In this document: piece after piece, positions 54,623 to 62,488 of the stretch
Layout: each line of letters opens with the position of its first letter
Numbering within the stretch: the stretch's first letter is position 1
Origin: Novosphingobium sp. PhB165
Lineage (GTDB): Bacteria; Pseudomonadota; Alphaproteobacteria; Sphingomonadales; Sphingomonadaceae
Direction of reading: 5' to 3'
Assembly (NCBI RefSeq): GCF_004341845.1
Contig: NZ_SLVB01000005.1
Location: forward strand, 496,001 to 560,000
DNA length: 64,000 bases
Made by a program: the position numbers and the translations under genes
Notes under the pieces: generated by a model
Database searches by the model: none
The model's input: the letters and a program-made list of their open reading frames with translations, nothing else
Told to the model about the DNA's origin: nothing

Positions 54623-55528
54623 ATGGACCGTCTGAAAGGCATCGAGGTTTTCGTGCGGGCCATCCGCCTCGGCGGGCTTTCCGCCGCCGCGCGCGAGCTT
54701 TCGATGTCTCCGGCGATGGCGGCCAAGCACCTGAACGCCCTTGAACAGCGCCTTGGCGTGACATTGGTCAACCGCACCACCCGCCGCCTCGCGCTCACCG
54801 AGGCGGGGGCGGCCTACCTCGATACTGCCGAGCGGGTATTGGCCGAACTGGAGGAAGCGGATGCCAAGGCGACCGCCCGCTCCGCCTCGGTGGAGGGGTT
54901 GTTGCGCGTCTCCGGACCGGCCGCTTTCGGCAGCGCCTATCTGGCCGAACTCGTCACCGAATTTCACGCGCTCTATCCGCAAGTGACCATCGAACTCGGC
55001 CTCAACGACCGTGTGGTGGACCTGCTGGAGGAGCGCTGGGACGTTGCCGTGCGCATCGGCCGGCTGGCGGACAGCAATCTCGTCGCCCGCAAGCTCGCGC
55101 CCGTGCGGATGGCGATCTGCGCCGCGCCGTCCTACCTTGCGCGGCGCGGCACGCCGTTATCGATCGACGACCTGCCCGGCCACGACTGCCTCGGCTACAC
55201 GCTGAGCGGGGAAACCGGCACAACCCGTTGGGGCTTCGGCGCCGACGGCAGCCGCCCGGTGGCGGTGCGCGGCTCGCTTCATGCCAATAACGGGCAGGTT
55301 CTGGCGCAGGCGGCGATGGCGGGGATGGGCCTCGTCTATGGCCCGCGTTTCTTCGTCGACCGCGCGATTGCCGAGGGGCGGCTGGTCGAACTCGACCTCG
55401 GCGCCGAACTGATCGATCTTGGCGCGGTTCACGCAGTCACCCATCGCACGCGCCGCCCGGCGGCCAAGACGCGGGCGTGGATCGACTTTCTGGCAAAGCG
55501 GCTGCCCGCCATGGCGCGCGACTGGTAG
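54623..55528 (+). CDS. LysR-family transcriptional regulator
   Basis: 301 residues from the ATG at 54623 (an in-frame ATG at 54599 is less likely). An N-terminal winged helix (MDRLKGIEVFVRAIRLGGLS, SMSPAMAAKHLNALEQRLG, TRRLALTEAGAAYLD) is followed by a substrate-binding domain (about 90-295: GLLRVSGPAAFGSAYLA, DVAVRIGRLADSNLVARKL). Divergence from doxX-dioxygenase is the classical layout for a regulator of that pair. Confidence 0.93.
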   Translation: MDRLKGIEVFVRAIRLGGLSAAARELSMSPAMAAKHLNALEQRLGVTLVNRTTRRLALTEAGAAYLDTAERVLAELEEADAKATARSASVEGLLRVSGPAAFGSAYLAELVTEFHALYPQVTIELGLNDRVVDLLEERWDVAVRIGRLADSNLVARKLAPVRMAICAAPSYLARRGTPLSIDDLPGHDCLGYTLSGETGTTRWGFGADGSRPVAVRGSLHANNGQVLAQAAMAGMGLVYGPRFFVDRAIAEGRLVELDLGAELIDLGAVHAVTHRTRRPAAKTRAWIDFLAKRLPAMARDW

Positions 55529-55563
55529 AATCGCGCGGGAATCCGTCCGGCTTTCAGCCCACT

Positions 55564-55743
55564 TCAGAAATCGACGGCGATCCCGTTGCGTACCCAATCG
55601 CCATAACGGGTGGGGGAGATCCCGTCCGGATCCTCCTCATCCGCCTTGGCTGCCTCGGCAGGCGAGGGCTGGGGCGCGGGTTCGTTCGTCCAGTGGGCGG
55701 GCTTGGTGAAGCCTTCGGGACGTTTGGTGGCGCGTTCGGTCAT
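55564..55743 (-). CDS. DUF1674 protein, SDHAF4-like succinate dehydrogenase assembly factor
   Basis: 59 residues from the ATG at 55743; in-frame ATGs at 55752 and 55770 are possible. The C-terminal signature of the family is intact: GISPTRYGDWVRNGIAVDF. The eukaryotic relative protects flavinylated SdhA during complex II assembly. The gene is divergent from the rRNA methyltransferase gene with 54 bp between starts. The sdh genes are not in the window. Confidence 0.85.
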   Translation of the reverse strand: MTERATKRPEGFTKPAHWTNEPAPQPSPAEAAKADEEDPDGISPTRYGDWVRNGIAVDF

Positions 55744-55797
55744 TCGGCCCATGTGGTGTGACTGGCGCAAAAAGGCAATCCGCTATAGGGGCCGCAA

Positions 55798-57042
55798 ATG
55801 GACATTCCCGGCCTTCCGGCGCGCCGTGCCGCGCTCAACCTTATCGATGCCGTGCTGCGGCGGGGCGAAACGCTCGACCAGGCGGCGGGCACTGCGCTCG
55901 CGCGGGTGCGGGGCGACGCCGACCGGGCGCTCGCCCGCGCCATTGCCGGAGAGGTGCTGCGCTGGCGCACCGACCTTGATGCGTTGATCGATTCTGCCAC
56001 CCGCCTGCCGCTGGCCGACGATGCCAAGGCGCGCGCCGTGCTGGAGATCATGCTGGTGCAGGTGCTGCGGCTGGAGACCCCGGCCCATGCCGTGATCGCC
56101 ACCGGTCTGCCGCTGCTGATGGGCGGCCCGCGCCGCCTTGCGCACGGCGTGTTCTCCACCCTGACCAAGGCCGAGGCGAAGCTTCCCGAAGTGCCCACGC
56201 TTCCCGAGGACGTGACCGAGCGCTGGGGCGAGCGTTGGGGGGACCGCATCGGCGCCATCGCCGCCGGGCTGACCGACCTGCCGCCGCTGGACCTTGCCCT
56301 GCGCAACGCGGACGAGACGGCCGAGTGGGCCGAACGTCTGGGCGGCAAGTCGCTCATGCCCGGCCACGTCCGCCTGCCGCGCGGCACGGCCATCGAATTG
56401 CTCGAAGGCTTCCGCGAGGGCGCCTGGTGGGTGCAGGACCTTGCCGCCAGCCTGCCCGCGCGGCTGCTCGGCGCGGGTGAGGGGCGCAAAGTGCTCGATC
56501 TCTGCGCCGCGCCCGGCGGCAAGACGATGCAACTGGCGGCTGCCGGCTGGCAGGTGACTGCGCTCGATTCCTCGAAGCGCCGCCTTGAGCGCCTGGGCGA
56601 CAATCTCAAGCGCACCGGGCTTGAGGCCGAGATCGTGCAAGCCGACGCGCTGACCTGGGAAACCGAGACGCGCTTCGACGCCATCCTGCTCGACGCGCCG
56701 TGCACCGCGACCGGCACCTGCCGCCGCCATCCCGACGTGCTCCACCGCATCGGCGAGCGCCAGATCGGCGAGATGGTGGAACTCCAGTCCGCCATGCTCG
56801 AACGCGCCGCCGCATGGCTCGCGCCGGGTGGCACGCTGGTCTACGCGGTCTGCTCACTGGAACCCGAAGAGGGCGAGGAGCAGGCCGGGAAAGTGGCACT
56901 CGCCCCGGTCCCGATCGGCGCGGCGGAACTGCCCGAGGGGCTGGCCCCGACGGCCGAAGGCTGGCTGCGCACCGATCCGGCGATGCTGGCGGGCGAGGGC
57001 GGCCTCGACGGGTTCTTCGTGGCGCGCTGGCGCCGAAACTGA
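55798..57042 (+). CDS. RsmB/NOP-family rRNA cytosine-C5 methyltransferase
   Basis: 414 residues. An N-terminal NusB-like RNA-binding domain (about 5-130) precedes a SAM methyltransferase domain (about 185-410) with the motifs DLCAAPGGKTMQL, DAPCTATGTCRRHPD (catalytic-type Cys in DAPC) and VYAVCSLEPEEGEEQ (the second Cys). The protein modifies cytosine in rRNA, probably 16S. Start chosen at 55798. Confidence 0.92.
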   Translation: MDIPGLPARRAALNLIDAVLRRGETLDQAAGTALARVRGDADRALARAIAGEVLRWRTDLDALIDSATRLPLADDAKARAVLEIMLVQVLRLETPAHAVIATGLPLLMGGPRRLAHGVFSTLTKAEAKLPEVPTLPEDVTERWGERWGDRIGAIAAGLTDLPPLDLALRNADETAEWAERLGGKSLMPGHVRLPRGTAIELLEGFREGAWWVQDLAASLPARLLGAGEGRKVLDLCAAPGGKTMQLAAAGWQVTALDSSKRRLERLGDNLKRTGLEAEIVQADALTWETETRFDAILLDAPCTATGTCRRHPDVLHRIGERQIGEMVELQSAMLERAAAWLAPGGTLVYAVCSLEPEEGEEQAGKVALAPVPIGAAELPEGLAPTAEGWLRTDPAMLAGEGGLDGFFVARWRRN

Positions 57043-57272
57043 GGGAGCGAGTGAGGGGCGGCGCGATATCGGCACGGCCGCTCATCCATTGGGGTAATCC
57101 ATATGGATGAATGCAGCCAACCGCCCCATCCATGAGACGCGCTGCGCAGCGATGCGGTGGCGCGACTCGTAAGGCTCTGGCATTCTTGGGCGAAGGGTGA
57201 GCCTGAAGAGCATTGCGCCGCACTGCCGAATGTCAGGCGGACTGTCGGAAACTCTCGAAGGGAGTAATCGCG

Positions 57273-57431
57273 ATGGTACGTTTAATCCCACAGGCCATCC
57301 TGTGCCTGCTGGATCGCCACGATCCCGAGCGCGAGAACGTCACATGGGATGGCGCCGGTTTCAGCGGCAACTGCCGCCATTGCGGCCTCGACGTGCGCCG
57401 GGAAAAGCACAAGGTGTGGCGCAGGGATTGA
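57273..57431 (+). CDS. Small Cys/His protein, hypothetical
   Basis: 52 residues from an ATG at 57273, 9 bases after GGGAG. The sequence has H and C residues that could hold zinc (LLDRHDPERE, then GNCRHCGLDVRREKHKVW), resembling the small phage-related DUF1660 type. It is not recognised with confidence and stands alone between the methyltransferase and a gene-free stretch. Confidence 0.5.
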   Translation: MVRLIPQAILCLLDRHDPERENVTWDGAGFSGNCRHCGLDVRREKHKVWRRD

Positions 57432-57745
57432 AGGGGCGGGGCGAGCGATTTCGTCAGTTCGAGTTGATATGGCGATCATCGTTCGTAACGTCGGCAACGC
57501 GCCCATGCCGGTCGTTCCTCAGCCAGATCAGAATGCCTACAGCCCGCCGCGTCGAAAACACGTGTTTGTCGTGTAATCAGACACCATTTCTCGCTGTGAC
57601 GCGGTAATTCCGCAACCGCTAAAGTAGTAACAAATGGCCGTCAGGTGGGCGTCGCGAAGCGTGAATAACGCCTAGCTCCCAATAGACTTCGCGCCGAAAT
57701 TTCGAAACAAAGCCGTTTCATAACAATCAGCAGCGGCCCAAATTC
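57432..57745. other. Gene-free intergenic stretch
   Basis: 314 bp, less GC-rich toward its right end, with no coding frame I can support and no repeat of the families seen elsewhere. Confidence 0.5.
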
Positions 57746-58663
57746 ATGATTCGACGCCATTTATCTGGCCCAATGCTATTCGTTCTCGGCTTAGCATTCG
57801 CGACCGTTGCCCATGCCGTGCCTGAACCGCATCGAACCGAACAGCAAGCACGTGCCATGCTAGGCAATTCGACTGCACCTGCGCCATCGAACGCAAACGG
57901 GGTCGACCTCGGCTGTGCTGTCGCCACCGAAGACCGGCGCAGCGATTTGTGCGCGCAATGGAAGGCCGCCGATGCTGCGCAGGCGTCAGCGAATTGGACG
58001 CTCTGGACTGTCTGGCTTGGTCTATTCGGACTATGCATCGGTTTCGGCACGTTGATTGCAGCAGCCATTGCCGCGTTCTGGGCCAAGCGTGCCGCTGAAT
58101 ACACCAAGGCTGGCGCAGTCGAAGCTAAGCGATCCGCCGATGCCGCCAAGGAAGCCAATCGCCCGTGGCTGAGAATGGAAATAGAAGAAGCGGGCAGACT
58201 GCACGTTGAAAGTGATTACCTCTCGGTCTTCTGCGATGTGTCCATAGATAATTTTGGGAATTCACCTGCCTTGGAAGTCTGGGCGGATGGCATACTATCA
58301 TTCGATGTGATTTCGCTTTCCAACGCGCAAAGAGAGCTTTCGAAGTTCTCGCCGCGTCGAGATCATCCACGCTCTAACATCTTCCCAAAGGCACCCGAAG
58401 CAACGCAGCTGATCGTCGAATTTCGAGGAGAAATCTCCCAATCAGGCACCCTCTTCCTGATGGTGTACTGTCTCTACCGCATCCCCGGCGATGTGGAATG
58501 GCGCTATGCCGCCGACATCCAAGAGATCATGCCGGGCGATGCTGCCACGCGACAGTATGCGATGGACGGAAAGCAAATGCGCTTTGAGGTTTCGGCAGGG
58601 GTAATGGAAACTCGCGGGATAGCATTTAAGCGCGCGATGGGGATTCTCCCCGCCGCGACTTAG
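57746..58663 (+). CDS. Membrane protein of unknown function
   Basis: 305 residues. An N-terminal signal (MLFVLGLAFATVAHA), a short exported part with two Cys (DLGCAVATEDRRSDLC), one long membrane segment (about 88-112, LWTVWLGLFGLCIGFGTLI), an Ala/Lys-rich helical stretch (AAEYTKAGAVEAKRSADAAK) and then a roughly 150-residue mostly beta domain (WLRMEIEEAGRLHVESDYL, DVSIDNFGNSPALEVWA). Codon use is less GC-biased than in neighbouring genes, which suggests an acquired gene. Similar TM-plus-coiled-coil proteins occur as accessory genes in proteobacteria; no function is known. Confidence 0.75.
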   Translation: MIRRHLSGPMLFVLGLAFATVAHAVPEPHRTEQQARAMLGNSTAPAPSNANGVDLGCAVATEDRRSDLCAQWKAADAAQASANWTLWTVWLGLFGLCIGFGTLIAAAIAAFWAKRAAEYTKAGAVEAKRSADAAKEANRPWLRMEIEEAGRLHVESDYLSVFCDVSIDNFGNSPALEVWADGILSFDVISLSNAQRELSKFSPRRDHPRSNIFPKAPEATQLIVEFRGEISQSGTLFLMVYCLYRIPGDVEWRYAADIQEIMPGDAATRQYAMDGKQMRFEVSAGVMETRGIAFKRAMGILPAAT

Positions 58664-58799
58664 CGCTCCTGTTCGCTGTCGGATGCTCGGAACCTGCCGG
58701 TCTCTTCACGGCTACCGCCCTCCAACAAGTTTGGCTGTACGTAGCCGGAAGACCGTCCCCGCCAGTCACGCCACAACAGCGCAACCGGCGGGAAAGAGC

Positions 58800-59345
58800 T
58801 CAGCCCTTGACCTTGTTCTGGAAGCTCTTGCGCAGCTTCATCAGCTTGGGCGGGATCACCGCGAGGCAGTAGGGATTGCGTTGGCCTTCGCCGTCCCAGT
58901 ATTCCTGATGGTAGTCCTCGGCCGGGTACCATGCGTCCTGCTGCGCGCCGTCGGCGAAGCCTTCGATGGTGGTGACGACCTTGCCCGAAAGCTCGGTATT
59001 GGCGCGGGCGAGGGCAGCGTCGGCCTCGGCGGCCTGCGCATCGTTCAGCGGGAAGATCGCCGAGCGGTACTGCGTGCCCACGTCATTGCCCTGGCGGTTC
59101 AGCTGCGTCGGGTCATGCGTGCCCATGAACACGTCCAGCAGGTCTCCGTAGGACAGCACCGAGGGGTCGTAGTTCACCTTGATCGCCTCGGCATGGCCGG
59201 TGTCGCCGGCGCAGACCTGCTTGTAGGTGGGGTTGGCGACAGTGCCGCCGATATAGCCGCTCTCGACCGAATCCACGCCGATCACATCGCGGAACACTGC
59301 TTCGGTGCACCAGAAGCATCCGCCTGCAACGATTGCCGTTTCCAT
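58800..59345 (-). CDS. msrA: Cytoplasmic peptide methionine-S-sulfoxide reductase
   Basis: 181 residues from METAIVAGGCFWC; a frame from 59393 adds residues that do not fit the family. The catalytic Cys10 and an adjacent Cys13 are in GGCFWCTEAVF; GHAEAIKVNYDP, THDPTQLNRQGNDVGTQYRS and YPAEDYHQEYW are all present. No signal peptide, so cytoplasmic, unlike the other msrA in the window. It repairs oxidised methionine. msrB is not seen. Confidence 0.95.
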   Translation of the reverse strand: METAIVAGGCFWCTEAVFRDVIGVDSVESGYIGGTVANPTYKQVCAGDTGHAEAIKVNYDPSVLSYGDLLDVFMGTHDPTQLNRQGNDVGTQYRSAIFPLNDAQAAEADAALARANTELSGKVVTTIEGFADGAQQDAWYPAEDYHQEYWDGEGQRNPYCLAVIPPKLMKLRKSFQNKVKG

Positions 59346-59465
59346 TGTATTCCAGATCCTCATGAGGGGGAGTTTGTCGCTAGATAGGTACACAAGTGCG
59401 GCTTGTCATTGGCGGCGAGACAACTACCTTCGCGCTTCGACCGACATTCCACGGGAGACTTGCCC

Positions 59466-60332
59466 ATGCGCCGCGCCCTGATCGCCCTTTCGACGTTCCT
59501 TGGCATTCTTGCGGCGCCCGTGCCCGCCATGGCCGCCGACCCCGATTCAAAGGAAGTGCCGGCCGCCTGCAAGGGGTGCGAGGCGCTGCTGGAACTGGCC
59601 GCCGCCAACCCGCTGCGCGATGCGGACCGTGCGCGCGACAAGTACCGCCACCCGGTGGAGACGCTGAGCTTCTTCCGCGTTTCGCCGACGGCGAAGGTGG
59701 GCGAATATGCGCCGGGCGGTGAGTGGTACTCGCGCCTGCTGGGGCTCTACCTCGGGTCGCAGGGGCATCTGGTGGGGCTCTACTTCAATCCGGACAGCCC
59801 GGCCTTCAAGCCCGAGACTCAGGACGGCATCCGCAAGGGCGCGGCCAGCTATCCGGCCCATGTCGCCCAGTTTACCGGCCTGCCGGCGGATCGCTTTGCC
59901 GCCTATACGCTGGGCGCGATCCCGGCGGGCGAGAAGGGCACGTTCGACGTCATCATCATCCCGCGCATGCTCCACAACATGCTGCGCTGGAACATCGCGA
60001 CCAGCGAAGTGGCGGCGATGCGTGACTTGCTGAAGCCCGGCGGGTTGATCGGAATCGAGCAGCACCGCGCCAAGCCGGATGCGCCCGATGCCTATGCGGA
60101 CGGTTCGAAGGGCTATCTGCGGCAGGCTGATGTCATCAAGTTCATGCAGGCGCAGGGCTTCGATCTTGTCGGCCAGTCGGAAGTCAGCGCCAATCCGAAG
60201 GACAGTGCGAACTGGCCTGACGGCGTCTGGACCCTGCCGCCCACGCTCCAGCTCAAGGATCAGGACCGCGACAAGTACCTCGCCATCGGCGAGAGCGACC
60301 GGATGACGCTTCTGTTCCGCAAGCGAGGCTGA
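59466..60332 (+). CDS. Methyltransferase-fold protein with signal peptide
   Basis: 288 residues from the ATG at 59466 (GGGAGA upstream). The first 23 residues are a signal peptide (IALSTFLGILAAPVPAMA). The mature part resembles the uncharacterised predicted methyltransferases (COG4798-like): PVETLSFFRVSPTAKVGEYAPGGEWYS, FDVIIIPRMLHNMLRW and LLKPGGLIGIEQH, with HR and DVIKFMQAQGFDLVGQSE in the C-terminal half. A SAM enzyme in the periplasm is odd because SAM is not known there; the glycine loop is PGG and not the usual GxGxG. It is followed 13 bp later by the N-carbamoylputrescine amidase. Confidence 0.8.
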   Translation: MRRALIALSTFLGILAAPVPAMAADPDSKEVPAACKGCEALLELAAANPLRDADRARDKYRHPVETLSFFRVSPTAKVGEYAPGGEWYSRLLGLYLGSQGHLVGLYFNPDSPAFKPETQDGIRKGAASYPAHVAQFTGLPADRFAAYTLGAIPAGEKGTFDVIIIPRMLHNMLRWNIATSEVAAMRDLLKPGGLIGIEQHRAKPDAPDAYADGSKGYLRQADVIKFMQAQGFDLVGQSEVSANPKDSANWPDGVWTLPPTLQLKDQDRDKYLAIGESDRMTLLFRKRG

Positions 60333-60345
60333 TAGGGGCTCGCTC

Positions 60346-61209
60346 ATGACCCAGATCACCGTTGCCGCGCTCCAGCTCGCGCTCAATTCCGCCGACGAGG
60401 GCGAGAACATCGCCGCCGTCTCCACGCTGGTCGAGGAAGCCGCCGCCAGGGGCGCGCAGATCGTGCTGCCGCCCGAGCTGTTCTCCGGCCCCTACTTCTG
60501 CAAGACCGAGGAAGAGGAACTCTTCGCGATCGCCCGCCCCACGGCCGAGCATCCCTCGGTGATCGCGATGAAGGCGCTGGCGGCGAAGCTGAAGGTGGTG
60601 ATCCCCACCAGCTTCTTCGAACGCGACGGCCACCACTACTACAACACGTTGGCTATGATCGGCACCGATGGCGAAATCATCGGCACCTATCGCAAGAGCC
60701 ACATCCCCGACGGCCCCGGTTACGAGGAGAAGTACTATTTCCGCCCCGGCAATGACGGGTTCAAGGTGTGGGACGTTCTCGGCACCAAGGTCGGCGTGGG
60801 CGTCTGCTGGGACCAGTGGTACCCGGAATGCGCGCGCGTGATGGCGCTGATGGGCGCGGAACTGCTGTTCTACCCCACCGCCATCGGCTCCGAGCCCTAC
60901 GACGCCACGCTGGACACCAGCCGCATGTGGCGCCGGGCGATGGTGGGCCACTCGGTATCGAACTGTATGCCGGTGATTGCCGCCAACCGCATCGGCGTCG
61001 AATCGGAATGCGGAACGGAGCAGACTTTCTACGGCCACTCGTTCATCACCGACGAATGGGGCGATTATGTCGCGGAGTTCGGCAAGGAGGAGACCGGCGT
61101 GCTGGTCTCCACGCTGGACCTCGCGCGCGCCGCCAAGCACCGCGCGGGCATGGGCTTCTTCCGGGATCGCCGGCCGCAGCTCTACACGCGCATCGCGCAA
61201 GACATCTGA
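60346..61209 (+). CDS. aguB: N-carbamoylputrescine amidase
   Basis: 287 residues of the nitrilase superfamily. The catalytic triad is Glu44 (LPPELFSGPYF), Lys117 (TYRKSHIPDGPGY) and Cys154 (VGVCWDQWYPE). The enzyme releases putrescine from N-carbamoylputrescine in the agmatine route. The partner agmatine deiminase (aguA) is not in the window. Confidence 0.93.
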   Translation: MTQITVAALQLALNSADEGENIAAVSTLVEEAAARGAQIVLPPELFSGPYFCKTEEEELFAIARPTAEHPSVIAMKALAAKLKVVIPTSFFERDGHHYYNTLAMIGTDGEIIGTYRKSHIPDGPGYEEKYYFRPGNDGFKVWDVLGTKVGVGVCWDQWYPECARVMALMGAELLFYPTAIGSEPYDATLDTSRMWRRAMVGHSVSNCMPVIAANRIGVESECGTEQTFYGHSFITDEWGDYVAEFGKEETGVLVSTLDLARAAKHRAGMGFFRDRRPQLYTRIAQDI

Positions 61210-61234
61210 AATCGCAAAAAGGGAGCCGGGCAGT

Positions 61235-61744
61235 TTGGCAAAACACAGGTATCTGGTCGCGCTCGGCTCCAACATGCGTCACCCGCGTTACGGCGGACCG
61301 CGACAGGTGCTCGCCGCCGCGCTTGAGGCGCTGGATCACGGCAAGATGGAAGTGCTGGCGGCCTCGCCGGTGATCGAGAGCGCGCCGCTTGGCCCCTCGC
61401 GCCGTCGCTATGCCAATGGCGTGGCGCTTGTGCGCAGCAAGCGTGAGCCCGACGAAGTGCTGCACAAACTGCACAAGATCGAACACAAGTTCGGCCGCCG
61501 CCGCATGGGCGCGGCCTGGGGTTCGCGCGTGCTGGACCTCGATATCGTGTTGTGGAATGGCGGCCCATGGGCGGCGGGAGAGGGCGATGAAAGCCTTGTA
61601 ATCCCGCACCCGGCGTTCCGCGAAAGGGACTTCGTGCTGGGCCCCGCGCGGCGGATTGCGGGGGGCTGGCGCGATCCTTTGACAGGCCTGACGATAAACC
61701 AGCTTCATGCCCGCTTGACCAAGGCGCGACCTGCCCTTAGGTGA
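61235..61744 (+). CDS. folK: 2-amino-4-hydroxy-6-hydroxymethyldihydropteridine diphosphokinase
   Basis: 169 residues from a TTG at 61235 with GGGAG upstream; no ATG gives the conserved start. YLVALGSNMRHPRYG, ESAPLGPSRRRYANGV and the ATP/pterin motif RMGAAWGSRVLDLDIVLW identify HPPK. It transfers pyrophosphate to the pterin in folate synthesis. It is followed by a hairpin and tRNA-Lys. Confidence 0.92.
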   Translation: MAKHRYLVALGSNMRHPRYGGPRQVLAAALEALDHGKMEVLAASPVIESAPLGPSRRRYANGVALVRSKREPDEVLHKLHKIEHKFGRRRMGAAWGSRVLDLDIVLWNGGPWAAGEGDESLVIPHPAFRERDFVLGPARRIAGGWRDPLTGLTINQLHARLTKARPALR

Positions 61745-61751
61745 CCCCTTC

Positions 61752-61771
61752 CGCCGCCGTTCACGGCGGCG
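61752..61771. terminator. Hairpin between folK and tRNA-Lys
   Basis: CGCCGCCGT and ACGGCGGCG are a perfect 9-bp inverted repeat, 8 bp after the folK stop. No T-run follows. Confidence 0.45.
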
Positions 61772-61782
61772 CCCGGAAACGG

Positions 61783-61858
61783 GGGCCCTTAGCTCAGTCG
61801 GTAGAGCAACTGACTTTTAATCAGTAGGTCGCTGGTTCGAACCCAGCAGGGCTCACCA
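61783..61858 (+). tRNA. tRNA-Lys (anticodon TTT)
   Basis: The cloverleaf is complete: acceptor GGGCCCT with AGGGCTC (one G-T pair), D-arm GCTCAGTCGGTAGAGC, anticodon stem ACTGA/TCAGT with loop CTTTTAA (anticodon at 61816-61818), and T-arm GCTGGTTCGAACCCAGC. The CCA end is encoded in the DNA. It borders the AT-rich accessory segment, as tRNA attachment sites do. Confidence 0.98.
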
Positions 61859-61881
61859 CCTATGAAAAATCAATGACTTAG

Positions 61882-62214
61882 GTGGTTTTTAGGGGCGATT
61901 GTCTCGCAATTTGTCTCGCACGTCGAAGCGCCCCAAAATGGGCTGGATTGCCGACAAGAAACTCGCCATCGAGACTGCATGAAACGCCCACCGCCTACGT
62001 TGCTGTGCACGAAGCCGGTCACGCCATATCGATGCTTTCGAGCGATCCTCGGCTATGGGTAGATTATGTCTCGCTGACCCAGCTTCCTGACAATTCGGTT
62101 GGCTTCACCCGAGGGGGTGCTCGGTTTAATATCGGCCGGGCTGATCAAGTGGTAGCGATGGGGCGGCGTGAGCACCTTATAGTAGCTGCCAACGCGGGCG
62201 CAGTGGACTTTTGA
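61882..62214 (+). pseudogene. Degraded HEAGH-motif (zinc peptidase-like) gene fragment
   Basis: The frame encodes YVAVHEAGHAISMLSSD, the HExxH zinc motif in the form seen in M41-type peptidases, plus about 60 further residues. No ATG fits upstream in frame; the only start is a GTG at 61882 inside the tRNA-flanking sequence. A separate short frame (ATG at 61938, MGWIADKKLAIETA, stop at 61982) ends just where this frame's similarity begins, as after a frameshift. I therefore read it as a decayed gene brought in behind the tRNA. Confidence 0.4.
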
Positions 62215-62488
62215 CGGGCCCATTTGAAAGTCGTCAGTCAGCAGGATTGAGGGGCCAACGGGCTAAAATGCCGTGGCGATCCGGCTTCCGTTTCAGAAAG
62301 CAGTGCCCAAGTTTTCCGGGAGAGGTTAAATTTTCGAACATCAGTCGGGCTTCGGGCGAAGAGTGCTTGACCGATGATCATCGCTGGCCGAGGTGCGGAG
62401 AGTTGCTGCCTGATGCGTTGTCATGGGATTGTGTCCTCATGAGCGCATAGTCCGATCTATTTAAGGACATTGGCTCGAAGAGTGGGTG
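62215..62488. other. Gap before the ATPase gene
   Basis: 274 bp where base composition falls toward the AT-rich ATPase gene. I see no supported gene; it probably contains its promoter (near TCTATTTAAGG at 62454). Confidence 0.4.

Noticed and set aside
61882..62214. HEAGH frame as an FtsH-type protease gene
   Set aside because: FtsH needs an AAA domain and about 600 residues; only the zinc motif and a short tail are present and there is no start codon of quality.
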